Under the pieces are notes generated by a model. The model was given only the letters and a program-made list of their open reading frames with translations. It made no database searches and was not told where the DNA came from. A program made the position numbers and the translations under genes. A stretch of 64,000 bases of DNA from Amycolatopsis vastitatis (GTDB lineage: Bacteria; Actinomycetota; Actinomycetes; Mycobacteriales; Pseudonocardiaceae), in the NCBI RefSeq assembly GCF_002234595.1, contig NZ_NMUL01000051.1:47292-111291 (forward strand), given 5' to 3'. This document shows positions 52,813 through 61,010 of this stretch, piece after piece. The stretch's first letter is position 1, and each line of letters begins with the position of its first letter.

Positions 52813-53240
52813 ATGACCCGCTCGTTTACCCTGCGGTTCGCGTTCGCCGGCGGCCTTGCCGTCGGCAATCCGTACTGGGTCCTGGGACCTGATCGACTTC
52901 ATCGCGGACGACCTGCACGCCTCTCGGGCCGGCGCGGGCTGGCTGATCACCGTAATCCAGATGGGCTACGCCGCCGGAATCGTGCCGCTCGGCGACGTCC
53001 TCGACCGCCGGCCGCCTGATCCCGCTCATCACGCCGGCCTCGGCTCTCGCCCTCGCCGCCTGCGCGCTCGCCCCGCCCTTCGGGGCATGGCCGGGGCGAT
53101 CACCCTGCTCGGTGTGACGACCGTTTCCGGTCAGCTACTGACCCCGTTCGCCGACGAGCGGTGCGAGGATCTGGTCGGCGACCGTGATCACGTCGAGCGC
53201 CGTGTCATCGGGCCGGCGAGAGCGACGCCCAGCACGACGG
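52813..53240 (+). pseudogene. MFS transporter N-terminal remnant
   Basis: Segments in three frames assemble into a DHA1-type MFS start: TRSFTLRFAFAGGLAVGNPYW, then LIDFIADDLHASRAGAGWL, VIQMGYAAGIVPLGDVLDRR, RLIPLITPASALALAACALAP and TLLGVTTVSGQLLTPFA. At least three frameshifts and no C-terminal half. Lies between the two inverted regulators, pointing to copy 2. Confidence 0.7.
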
Positions 53241-53480
53241 CCCTGCCCTGCCGCCCCGGTCGATGGCCAGCCCCTTCCGCTGCACGCGGCTTCGTCGGCA
53301 TGGTGATCCTTCCCCCGACGATGCGATGTGTCTTCGCCCACTACTGCGGTGCGTCGACAGCCGTGGCCCCTCAGAGCGAGGCACTCGACCAGGCGACGGC
53401 CGCCCCGGTTGCGGAGAGTCACGACCCGGGAGGTAATGGCAGGGACTCCCACCAGCCGACTTGTCTTCTACGCTGGTTTC

Positions 53481-53690
53481 ATGGACAACCGGGACGAAGT
53501 CAGCGCATTCCTCAAGTCCCGACGCGCCAAGATCACGCCTGAGCAGGCGGGCCTGCCGGTGTACGGGCAGCGCCGGGTGCCCGGGCTGCGCCGCGCCGAG
53601 GTCGCGGCGCTCGCGGGGGTGAGCGTCGAGTACTACACGCGCGTGGAGCGCGGCAACCTCGGCGGGGTCTCCGACAGCGTTCTGGACGCG
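53481..53690 (+). repeat. Inverted repeat arm B (5' end of MmyB-like copy 2)
   Basis: Partner of arm A at 52,301-52,510. The two arms are separated by 970 bp of decayed genes. Confidence 0.85.
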
Positions 53691-54353
53691 CTTGCTCAGG
53701 CTCTGCGGCTCAACGACATCGAACGCGATCACCTGTATGCGCTGGCGCGTGCGGCCAATTCTGGCCCGGCCCGCGTCCGGCATCGCCGGAAGAAGGCGGT
53801 CGTGCGGCCGAGCGTGCTGCGCCTCATCGAGGGCCTGCACGACCAGCCGGCGTACCTGCGCAACAATCGCATGGACATCCTGGCGGCCAATCCGCTTGCT
53901 CGTGCCCTGCACTGCGAGGTGTTCGAGGTGGAGCCGGTCAACACCTGCCGGTTCGCCTTCCTCGACCCCCGGGCCACCCGGTTCTATGTGGACTGGGAGC
54001 GTATTTCCCGGGCGGCGGTGGGTGTGCTGCGGGTCGAGGCCGCCAAGCACCCCTACGACCGTGAGCTGTCGAACCTGATCGGTGAGCTGTCCACCCGCAG
54101 CGACGCCTTCCGCACCATGTGGGGCGCCCACGACGTCCACGTCTACACCGACGGAACGAAGCGGTTCCACCACCCCGCGGTCGGCAACATGGAACTCGTC
54201 CACGAGATGCTGGACCTGCCCGGTGAGAACGGATTGTCCGTCACCGTCTACAGCGCCGATCCCGGCACACCGGCCGCGGACGCCCTGAAGCTCCTGGCCA
54301 GCTGGGCAGCCACCCAGCACCAGGCCGCCGCGCAGGCCGAGGGCGAGAACTGA
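53481..54353 (+). CDS. XRE-family regulator with MmyB-like ligand domain (copy 2)
   Basis: 290 residues from the ATG at 53481. Same layout as copy 1: helix-turn-helix VPGLRRAEVAALAGVSVEYY, then the MmyB-like domain (LRNNRMDILAANPLARAL, FLDPRATRFYVDWE, KRFHHPAVGNMEL, VYSADPGTPAADALK). The upstream bases TTCTACGCTGGTTTC also resemble those before copy 1, so the promoter edge is partly shared. Since both helix-turn-helix regions are the same, they should bind the same DNA site but answer to different ligands. Confidence 0.92.
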   Translation: MDNRDEVSAFLKSRRAKITPEQAGLPVYGQRRVPGLRRAEVAALAGVSVEYYTRVERGNLGGVSDSVLDALAQALRLNDIERDHLYALARAANSGPARVRHRRKKAVVRPSVLRLIEGLHDQPAYLRNNRMDILAANPLARALHCEVFEVEPVNTCRFAFLDPRATRFYVDWERISRAAVGVLRVEAAKHPYDRELSNLIGELSTRSDAFRTMWGAHDVHVYTDGTKRFHHPAVGNMELVHEMLDLPGENGLSVTVYSADPGTPAADALKLLASWAATQHQAAAQAEGEN

Positions 54354-54418
54354 GGCCGGCTCCGGCTACCTCCACGCATCGGTCAGCAATCCGGCACGCG
54401 ATAACTGATCACCGCGGG

Positions 54419-54445
54419 AAGGCCCAGGTCAAAGACCTGAGCCTT
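54419..54445. terminator. Hairpin between convergent genes
   Basis: 12-bp stem with one mismatch and AAA loop (AAGGCCCAGGTC / GACCTGAGCCTT) in the 187-bp gap between the stops of the copy-2 regulator and the SnoaL-like gene. Probably terminates both. Confidence 0.55.
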
Positions 54446-54540
54446 CACGCTGGAACGGGTGTCGAGAACCGCGCTCTCAGCCTGGGAAATGACGGCGTTT
54501 GCGTATCCGCGTTCGTTTCATGGGCTGTGGTTGCATCGAT

Positions 54541-54990
54541 TCAGGCGCTCTTGTGGTGGTGGCTCATATCTCCGATGCCGTCGCTGTGAACTGTCCTGGA
54601 GACGAAATGCCATTCGCCGTCGGTCAGGGCAAAAGTGTCCTCGTAGCGGCCCTGGTAGATGGGCTGGAGGGGGAAGCCCTCCACGACCTGAAAGCTGATC
54701 ACATAGGACATGCTGCGCGCGGTCAGACCGTCGTCGGCAACATCGGTGATGAGATTGCCGACCATGTGGCGGGTGCCCAGTTTGTCGCCATACACGATGA
54801 TGGGCTCTTTCAGGGCGGCAAGATGCTCGGCCTTGCCGTGACAGACGATTTCCGGAGAGAGCTGCCACCTCGCGTTCTCGAACAGCGACGCCGCGCCTTC
54901 GAGGTCGGCGCCGTCGAGCCGGTGACAGTAGGTGTAGATCAGGCGGGCGATCTGGTGTTCCGCCTCGCGGCGGTCTTCACGGGAGATCAT
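54541..54990 (-). CDS. SnoaL/NTF2-like protein
   Basis: 149 residues, ATG at 54990. NTF2-like cone: IARLIYTYCHRLDGADLEGAA (helices), SLFENARWQLSP, GTRHMVGNLITDV and the C-terminal strand GEWHFVSRTVHSD. Such small proteins act as hydroxylating-dioxygenase beta-like, cyclase or isomerase modules; this one carries the His in TRHM often found in the pocket. Partner unknown; next gene upstream is the secreted propeller. Confidence 0.82.
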   Translation of the reverse strand: MISREDRREAEHQIARLIYTYCHRLDGADLEGAASLFENARWQLSPEIVCHGKAEHLAALKEPIIVYGDKLGTRHMVGNLITDVADDGLTARSMSYVISFQVVEGFPLQPIYQGRYEDTFALTDGEWHFVSRTVHSDGIGDMSHHHKSA

Positions 54991-55065
54991 GTCGTACGCT
55001 CCTTGATTCGTGGGGGCGGGATGCCTTGGTATGTCGGTGATTGCGAATCAGCGGTGCCCAGGGGT

Positions 55066-56055
55066 CTAGGGCGTGAGCAGGCGTCCGAGGTTGATGGCTG
55101 CGCGCTGCAGTTTCGCGTCGTGGGGCGCGTTGAGGCCGGCATTGGTGATGTACAGCCGGTTCCCGCTCACCGCGGTGGAGGTGGGCGACGCGAGTCCGTC
55201 CAAAGTAGTCAGTGCGGTCTTGGTGGTGCCGTTAGGGTAGACCACGGTGATCTTGTCCGCCGGGTCGTTCTGTGCGGCGAACACCACGTCAGAGTGCTCG
55301 TTGAGGAAGCTGAAGTCGTCGGCGTTGGCGAGCGCCCTGGTCACGGTGTGGATCCGGCCGGGGGCGCCGTCGCCGGTGACCGGGATCTTCGACAGCGTTC
55401 CTTTGTTGAAGTTGGTGACCCAGACGGCGCCGTTGTGGAAGCGCAGGCCGTTCACGCCCAGCTTGAGGGTGGCGTCCGGGTCGGAGTCGAGGGCCGGGTC
55501 GGTCAGCCAGGCGGTCGCCCGGCCCCCGGCGGCGGGCACGGCCCAGATGGTGCTCTTGAGACTGTCGGCGGCATACAGGGTCCGGCCGGCGGTATCGAGG
55601 GCAAGACCGTTGGGGAGTCCGTCGGTGGGCAGGGCGGCCAGCCGTTGGGGGCTGCCGCCCACAGGCAGCTTCCACACGCCGGAGCGGGAGGCGTTGTCGG
55701 ACTGCAGGTTGTAGTAGACGGTGCCGTCGCGGCCGCGCGTGTTGCCGGTGATTTGGTCGCCCGCATGGCCGGTCGCCAGCGTGGTGCGGTGGCCGGACGG
55801 CGTGAGATTCACCAGTGTCGGTGCCTTGTTGGCCACGGATCCCAGCATGGAGAGCGTCACCGTGTTGTCGGGGTTGACGGTGATGTTCTCGGGCGCGTCG
55901 CCGGAGGCGTAGTCGAACGCGGACACCGTCCTCACCTGGGTGACGACCGGTTGTGTCGGTGCGTGCCCGGTGCCGGCGGATGCGGACGGGGCCGAGATGA
56001 GGGCAGCGGCCGTCACGGCGACCGCGGCGGCACAGGTGGTGAACCGCTTGTTCAT
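55066..56055 (-). CDS. Secreted SMP-30/YncE-like beta-propeller protein
   Basis: 329 residues from the ATG at 56055 (CAGGAGTCATTC upstream). Signal peptide NKRFTTCAAAVAVTAAALIS with cleavage near SASAG. The mature chain has repeated propeller blades (ENITVNPDNTVTLSML, VYYNLQSDN, GLPNGLALDTAGRTLYAADS, VNGLRFHNGAVWVTNF, TSTAVSGNRLYITNAG). Similar to gluconolactonase/SMP-30 or hypothetical secreted propellers of actinomycetes; metal-site residues of SMP-30 are not obviously kept, so an enzymatic role is open. Confidence 0.83.
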   Translation of the reverse strand: MNKRFTTCAAAVAVTAAALISAPSASAGTGHAPTQPVVTQVRTVSAFDYASGDAPENITVNPDNTVTLSMLGSVANKAPTLVNLTPSGHRTTLATGHAGDQITGNTRGRDGTVYYNLQSDNASRSGVWKLPVGGSPQRLAALPTDGLPNGLALDTAGRTLYAADSLKSTIWAVPAAGGRATAWLTDPALDSDPDATLKLGVNGLRFHNGAVWVTNFNKGTLSKIPVTGDGAPGRIHTVTRALANADDFSFLNEHSDVVFAAQNDPADKITVVYPNGTTKTALTTLDGLASPTSTAVSGNRLYITNAGLNAPHDAKLQRAAINLGRLLTP

Positions 56056-56221
56056 GAATGACTCCTGGTTAGGGGCTTTTTTGGGGGCCAGCGGCCTGGC
56101 AACAGCTATCAGGGCTAGGGCCGGTATCACCCCGGCCACAGGCCGGCTTGCGCGCGCTCGCCGCTGTGCTGCACGGTCACTGCGTTCGCAGGTCAGCACG
56201 GCGTTCATGTGGTCGATGTGC

Positions 56222-56386
56222 CAGGACGTTGCGTAGTGTCGGTCCGGCTCGGGAGCCTGGCCGGGGGTAGCAACGCGCTCACCACCGCGGGGGTGGTCTC
56301 CTCGGGCGTGCGCTGGAAGACGCCGAGGCCGAGCGTGGCATGTCGATGCCGTTGTTCAGCTCGATCATCGGATTCTTGCCAGTCAT
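56222..56386 (-). pseudogene. Aldo/keto reductase N-terminal remnant (AKR5 type)
   Basis: TGKNPMIELNNGIDMP followed one frame off by LGLGVFQRTPEETTPAVVSAL, the family start (xIPxLGxGVFQ). Stops being recognisable before the catalytic Asp/Tyr. One base was lost after GACATGCCA. Confidence 0.65.
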
Positions 56387-56526
56387 GGTGATCCTTCACT
56401 TCAGGAGACCGTTCGATGCCGGGAAACCGGCCCCGGCCCCGCGGCGGGGCACTCATCCATGCAATCGGAAGCGCATCTGAGATGGGAGTCTTCGCTGTGA
56501 GGGGTACCAGCAGGGACCCCCAGCAG

Positions 56527-56612
56527 GCTGCATCAAGTCTCGGCTCTGGCCGCCGCGTTCGGCACGGAGCGGATCCTCTACGGCAGCGACTACTGCTGGA
56601 CCCCGGTGCTGG
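56527..56612 (+). pseudogene. Amidohydrolase C-terminal remnant
   Basis: SALAAAFGTERILYGSDYCW reads like the metal-Asp segment near the end of ACMSD-type amidohydrolases (RIxYGSDxPxTP). Only about 28 residues are recognisable. Confidence 0.45.
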
Positions 56613-56639
56613 GCTCTTCGCTGCGGCCGAGGGCCGGTC

Positions 56640-57170
56640 GCTCTACGTCGTCGGTGCAAGCGCCCCCGCCGTCCGACGGCCCACACCACAAGCCCGAGCC
56701 GGCACAGCGCCGCGCCGCCATCGACGTTGCCACCACAGCCGCCCGCCGACCACAGCGCGGTCGCGGCGGCCGAGCCGATCGCCCGCTGACTAAGTTGCAC
56801 GCCACGAAAGGCCGTATTGAGGCGGGAGCGGGCCTCAGGAGCGAGGGCGTACAGGCGTACCTCGTTGAGATGTCGAGGCCCTGGATGCCGATGTCGAGGA
56901 GGACGATCGCGAGGAGCAAGGACCCCACCGAGCCGCCGTCGCCTGCGACACCTGCCAGCGCGAAGGCCGCAAGCGCCAGTGCCCAGCCCGCCCCTGTTGC
57001 GGGCAGCGACGGTCGCGTAGAAGCCCGGCGCGCTGCGCGGCAACGAATCCGGCAAGTCCCGCGGGGCAGAACAGACCTATACCGAGTAGTCGAACGGCGG
57101 TGCGCTGAGCAGGAAAGGTGAGTGCTGTCCAGAACATCGTGAACACACCAAACGTGATCGCCTCTCAGGA
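56640..57170 (-). pseudogene. MFS transporter C-terminal remnant
   Basis: Pieces in three frames line up as an MFS C-half: ITFGVFTMFWTALTF, LAGFVAAQRAG, GWALALAAFALAGVAGDG, LLAIVLLDIGIQGLDIS, VRLYALAPEARSRLNTAF and AIGSAAATALWSAGG. Several frameshifts. Family type matches the N-terminal remnant at 52.8 kb; they may be halves of one old gene or of two related ones. Confidence 0.7.
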
Positions 57171-57320
57171 CCAGTGCCCAGCGGGCGCCCGCTTGCACGC
57201 CGCGGTGCGCTCACGCCTCGGGGATGGTGATCCCCAGTCTGGGCGATCGGCCGCCGAGGACCGCTGCACACCGTCCTAACATGACAGCCGCTGCCGCAGC
57301 TTCCTCACGATCTTCCCGCG

Positions 57321-57445
57321 TCACACCCTGATCATCGCGAGGCGGGCCGCGACCTTCACCAGTACCTCGTCCGGACCGGGCTCAGGTCCGGGAACCTCAG
57401 CGACCTCGGGGTGGCACCGAAGTCGGCCGTGATCAAAGCACGCAT
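57321..57445 (-). pseudogene. Zinc-type alcohol dehydrogenase/quinone oxidoreductase N-terminal remnant
   Basis: RALITADFGATP then, one base off, EVAEVPGPEPGPDEVLVKVAA is the usual first 35 residues of MDR oxidoreductases. The rest is deleted. Confidence 0.6.
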
Positions 57446-57478
57446 GTGTATTTCCTTCACGTATTGGTGATGATCGGG

Positions 57479-57850
57479 TCAGAGGGCGTAGGGGCCGAAT
57501 CGGCCCCAGGCGACCACGGTGGCCAGGGCGAGCAGGACGGCGTTGAAGGCGATCGCGGCGGGTTCCTTGCGGCGAGCATGGGTGAGCGCGGCGAGGAGCA
57601 TCGTGCCGGCCAGGCCGGTCGCCGCGAGTGGGGTGAAGATGGGCGCGATGCCGGTGGCTGCGGGCAGGATCAGGCCCAGTGCGCCGGCGAGTTCCACCAC
57701 GCCGATGAAACGGACGGTCGCTGGCGAGAAGTCGGCCACCCAAGGCAGCCGGTCGGCGAGTTTGTCCTTGGGTTGGGTGGCTTTCATGACACCGGCCATG
57801 CCGAACATAGCGGCGAGCACGGCCTGCACGATCCACAGGAAGATGTTCAT
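57479..57850 (-). CDS. DoxX-family membrane protein
   Basis: 123 residues with four hydrophobic helices; NIFLWIVQAVLAAMFGMAGV at the start, then the DoxX-like ELAGALGLILPA. Follows the SDR gene by 9 bp, thus the last gene of the dioxygenase-SnoaL-SDR-DoxX operon. DoxX-like proteins are often coupled to redox enzymes; true role not known. Confidence 0.85.
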   Translation of the reverse strand: MNIFLWIVQAVLAAMFGMAGVMKATQPKDKLADRLPWVADFSPATVRFIGVVELAGALGLILPAATGIAPIFTPLAATGLAGTMLLAALTHARRKEPAAIAFNAVLLALATVVAWGRFGPYAL

Positions 57851-57859
57851 AGTCTCGAT

Positions 57860-58537
57860 TCAGCCCGCGTAGACGAGTTCGGCTTGGTCGCGGCGTTCGT
57901 AGAGATCCCAGTACCGGGTAGCGATGGTGTCGGCGTCGGCGGAAAGGAAGCCTGCCGGGGCGTTCGCGCCGATCCAGACGTTGATCGCGACGTGTGCGGC
58001 GTAGACACCTTTGTCGGCGAGGACGTTGTTGAGGTTGAGGACCCAGTTGCGCAGGGCGGCCTGGGCGGCGTTGACATTGCCGAACATCGGGTTCGGGGTG
58101 ACCGAGCCACCGCCAGTGGTGAACAGCAGCGTCCCGGCACCTGCGTCGAGCATCGCCGGCAACACCGCGTTGGCGGCGGTCACGGCGCCGTAGAGGTTGT
58201 ACTCGAGCTGCGACTGCAGGTTCTCCGGCGTCACGTCCAACGGTCCGGCGATCTCGATGTCACGGGTGGCGGGCGAGTACTCAAGGACGTCAATGCCACC
58301 GCTGCCGCCGAAGTGCCGCGCGGCGGCCTCCAACGCCGCGGTGAGCGAGGGACGGTCCATGACGTCGGCGGTGAAACCCGCCGCGGTGATGTCCCGCTCC
58401 GCGAGGCGATCGACGAGGTCGTCCAGCTTCTCTTTGTTGCGGGAGATCAGCGCGACGTCGAAGCCGTGGTCACCGAAAGTTGTGGCGATGGACAGCCCCA
58501 GGCCAGGGCCCGCGCCGACGATGACGATGGTGGGCAC
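57860..58537 (-). CDS. SDR-fold protein lacking the catalytic Tyr-x-x-x-Lys
   Basis: 225 residues, ATG at 58537 after GGAAAGGAAACTC. Rossmann start TIVIVGAGPGLGLSIATTFG and ISRNKEKL (NADP-type) are normal. Where SDR enzymes have YxxxK, this has GNVNAAQAALRNW (Val and Gln at the two places), and the usual Ser is followed by a Gly-rich FTTGGGSVTPNP. So it may bind NADP(H) without classic SDR chemistry or use other residues. It is part of the dioxygenase operon, 33 bp after the SnoaL-like gene. Confidence 0.85.
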   Translation of the reverse strand: MPTIVIVGAGPGLGLSIATTFGDHGFDVALISRNKEKLDDLVDRLAERDITAAGFTADVMDRPSLTAALEAAARHFGGSGGIDVLEYSPATRDIEIAGPLDVTPENLQSQLEYNLYGAVTAANAVLPAMLDAGAGTLLFTTGGGSVTPNPMFGNVNAAQAALRNWVLNLNNVLADKGVYAAHVAINVWIGANAPAGFLSADADTIATRYWDLYERRDQAELVYAG

Positions 58538-58570
58538 GATGAGTTTCCTTTCCTAGCGGTTACCGGGTGG

Positions 58571-59005
58571 TCAGTCGGTCGCCGGGACGAGGATGTCCTC
58601 GGCGACACGGTGGGCGATCTTCCAGCGGCGGTCGTGGACCGTGTACCGATCGGTCACCTCGACGATGTGGCCGGCGTGCGTGGCCGGGTGGCGGGCCAGG
58701 CCCGCGTCGGCAGGCGTGGGACCGGCGTAGGCGGTCAGGTAGGAGACGCCGTGGGCGGTGTGTTCCTGGATGGTGTGGATGTGCAGGTTGGTGACGAGGT
58801 GGCGCACGGTCAGTTCCGGGCCGGCGCGGGAGTCGAGGGCCGTCTTGATCTCGGCGTGGCCATGCAGCACCTGGCCGTGGACCTCGTAGACCGCGTCAGG
58901 AGTGAACAAAGCCAGCACCTGGTCGTACTCGCGCCGGTCGTAGTGGTGGGCGAATGCGGTGTTCAGACGGGTGAGGATCCAGGCCGCGGCGTCGCCGGAG
59001 CTCAC
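58571..59005 (-). CDS. SnoaL/NTF2-like protein in dioxygenase operon
   Basis: 144 residues from a GTG at 59005 overlapping the dioxygenase TGA (GTGA). NTF2-like: AWILTRLNTAFAHHYDRREYDQ (helix), ALFTPDAVYEVHGQVLHG, RHLVTNLHIHTI, VTDRYTVHDRRWKIAHR. The long open frame upstream is shadow of the dioxygenase. Similar proteins act as gamma-butyrolactone/ring-fission product isomerase-like or as subunit-like partners; not assignable. Confidence 0.85.
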   Translation of the reverse strand: MSSGDAAAWILTRLNTAFAHHYDRREYDQVLALFTPDAVYEVHGQVLHGHAEIKTALDSRAGPELTVRHLVTNLHIHTIQEHTAHGVSYLTAYAGPTPADAGLARHPATHAGHIVEVTDRYTVHDRRWKIAHRVAEDILVPATD

Positions 59006-59895
59006 ACTGTTTCCTGTGGATGGACGGCGGTGGCGGGGCTGGTGCGGGTCCTGACCACGAAGTCGAAGACGGCGGTGTTGAAAGGCCCATCGAAACCGTG
59101 GGCCGCGACGTCCTCCGGGGCCTCGTGCCGAACCACAGTCGCCTGCAACGACGGCGCGGCCAGTTTCGGGCCGACGAAGTCGACGGGAATGACCGGGTCG
59201 CCGGCGAAGTAGACCTCGCCCCGGAACGAAGAGACCAACTCTGGGTGGTGGATCTCGTAGTGGATGTGAGCAGGGCGATAAGTGCTGCGACCGATCGCTG
59301 CGACGGCACGAGCCACGTCGTCGAGCCCTTCGCCCTGCACACCGGGATAAGGGGCAGGGGTGACGGTGGTGAAGGCGTAACACCCGTCGGCGTCGGTGAG
59401 CTGGCGGGCCCGCAGGTTGTACCTGGGTTGCCCGTCGTCCCAGATGCCGGAGTACATGCCGTCGTTGGAGGCGTGGTAGATCACCAGCTCCGCACCGGCC
59501 AGAGGAGCACCGTGGCCATCCAGCACGCGGCCGGACGTGACCAGCGGGATACCGGGTTCGTCCGGACGCATGGGCAGCACGCCGGGATTGCTGATCAGCG
59601 GCGAGCCGGGCACGTAGGTGGGGCTCACGACGTCGTCCGAGGGCGTGTATCCGTCCTGGCCGCCCTGGAAGACCTCACTGAACAACGGCATCGCGACCAA
59701 CGACAACGGAACACCAGTGGCGTCACGCAGCTGCTCCAGCAGCGTGGTCACCGTGTTGAGGTCGTCGAAGGTGAGGCCGTGCTCGTCACGCATCCGGGCC
59801 AGGGCGTCCTTGAACGCCTCGACCAAACGCACCGCCCGGGGGTTGACCAGGACAGGATCAACAGCTTCCCACGGAGCAGGGGTGCTTGCGGACAT
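59002..59895 (-). CDS. Intradiol ring-cleavage dioxygenase (catechol/hydroxyquinol 1,2-dioxygenase type)
   Basis: 297 residues from the ATG at 59895, with GGAGG five bases before it; an ATG four codons upstream is possible. N-terminal helical dimerisation domain (EAFKDALARMRDEHGLTFDDL), then the catalytic beta-sandwich with the Fe(III) ligands: Tyr in the APYPGVQGEG region, a second Tyr before it (RYNLRARQ region), and the His pair in RPAHIHYEIHH. Cleaves a catechol or hydroxyquinol between the OH groups to a muconate or maleylacetate. The operon lacks muconate cycloisomerase, so downstream steps must be elsewhere or done by the SnoaL-like and SDR-fold proteins. Confidence 0.9.
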   Translation of the reverse strand: MSASTPAPWEAVDPVLVNPRAVRLVEAFKDALARMRDEHGLTFDDLNTVTTLLEQLRDATGVPLSLVAMPLFSEVFQGGQDGYTPSDDVVSPTYVPGSPLISNPGVLPMRPDEPGIPLVTSGRVLDGHGAPLAGAELVIYHASNDGMYSGIWDDGQPRYNLRARQLTDADGCYAFTTVTPAPYPGVQGEGLDDVARAVAAIGRSTYRPAHIHYEIHHPELVSSFRGEVYFAGDPVIPVDFVGPKLAAPSLQATVVRHEAPEDVAAHGFDGPFNTAVFDFVVRTRTSPATAVHPQETV

Positions 59896-59907
59896 GATCG
59901 CCTCCAT

Positions 59908-59972
59908 AAGTGGAACGGCCTTCCCGTTTCGATATCGAGAGTAACACCACAAACGGGAAGGGTGTTCCACTT
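59908..59972. promoter_or_regulatory. Large inverted repeat operator between dioxygenase and TetR genes
   Basis: Two 22-bp arms (59,908-59,929 and 59,951-59,972) that pair at 20 of 22 positions, separated by 21 bp. Each arm is itself a GGAA-N4/5-TTCC dyad, so this looks like two TetR dimer sites placed symmetrically over a divergent promoter. The left arm ends 13 bp from the dioxygenase start. Confidence 0.8.
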
Positions 59973-59986
59973 GTAGTGTGGGGTGC

Positions 59987-60667
59987 ATGACACCGCCCGA
60001 AGCGCCAGTTCCGCAGGACGAACCGGCCCTGCGCGCCGACGCCGAGCGCAACCGCGAGCGCATCATGGGCGCCGCCCGCCGCCTATACGCGACCGAAGGT
60101 CTGGGTGTCTCGATGGCCGCGGTCGCACGCCAGGCCGGCGTCGGCAAAGCCACCCTCTCCCGCCGCTTCGCCACCCGCGAGGAACTCATCACCGCCGTGT
60201 TCGCCGACCGCATGGACGCCTACGCCGCAGCCACCGCCGAGGCACTGGCCGACCCCGCTCCCTGGCACGGGTTCACCCGCTACCTCGAAGCCGTCTGCGC
60301 CATGCAGGCCGCCGACCGCGGCTTCGCCGACGTCCTGACCATGACCTTCCCCGCGGCCAAGGCCCTGGAAGCGCGCCGCGCCGAGGCCTACAACAGGTTC
60401 CTCGAACTCATCGCCCGTGCCCGCGCCACCGGCTACCTACGGACCGACTTCACCCCGGAAGACCTCGTCATCCTGCTCATGGCCAACGCGGGCGTCATCG
60501 CCGCCACCGGCGACGCCGCACCCGAAACCTGGCGCCGCCTCGTCGGGCACATGATCCGCTCCTTCGCCACCCCGGACGCCCCGCTCCCGCCGCTGCCCCC
60601 GGCGCCAGCCCCCACCGCCCTCTACCGCGCCATGATCCGCTTCGCACGTCCCGAGATCGACCGCTGA
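59987..60667 (+). CDS. TetR-family regulator of the dioxygenase operon
   Basis: 226 residues from the ATG at 59987 (a GTG three codons earlier is possible). Helix-turn-helix: RIMGAARRLYATEGLGVSM, then VARQAGVGKATLSRRFATREEL. Pro-rich C-terminal tail (PLPPLPPAPAP). Divergent from the dioxygenase operon with the double dyad between, thus its probable repressor, induced by an aromatic compound or hydroxyquinol-like intermediate. Confidence 0.9.
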   Translation: MTPPEAPVPQDEPALRADAERNRERIMGAARRLYATEGLGVSMAAVARQAGVGKATLSRRFATREELITAVFADRMDAYAAATAEALADPAPWHGFTRYLEAVCAMQAADRGFADVLTMTFPAAKALEARRAEAYNRFLELIARARATGYLRTDFTPEDLVILLMANAGVIAATGDAAPETWRRLVGHMIRSFATPDAPLPPLPPAPAPTALYRAMIRFARPEIDR

Positions 60668-60760
60668 GACACCGCAACAACACGCCGACTCACGACAGTC
60701 TTATCCGTACGGACCTGTAAACGATCATTAACAACTCGGCCCCCGCTGACTGGCAGTGAG

Positions 60761-60792
60761 AAAGTCAGGAGTTCGAGCCTCCTTGGACCACG
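60761..60792 (+). other. tRNA T-arm-like fragment, candidate att site
   Basis: AGGAG-TTCGAGC-CTCCT forms a perfect 5-bp T stem with a 7-base TTCGAGC loop, followed by TGGACCA like a 3' acceptor strand. No D-arm, anticodon arm or 5' acceptor is found upstream, so it is not a whole tRNA. Next to a tyrosine integrase this is the usual look of an att site left in a tRNA 3' end. The rest of 60,668-61,010 shows no gene. Confidence 0.6.
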
Positions 60793-61010
60793 GAATTCAG
60801 CCGAGGCATCCCCTCGTAACTGCGGCCGATGAGGGTCAGCATGAACAGGTGGACCTGACACCGGATGGCGCCTGCCAGGCCGGAGAATTCGACCTCGCGC
60901 AGCGGTGCACCAGGGGCATCACCCCCTCGCCCGTCCCACGACCGAACGAATACACGACCGGTCGACGGCCATGACGTCCCCGTGCCGCACTCCGGATCGG
61001 CTCGCCGGAT

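Noticed and set aside
60731..60800. Complete tRNA gene
   Set aside because: Only the T arm and part of the acceptor can be folded; no anticodon arm or pairing 5' acceptor found.
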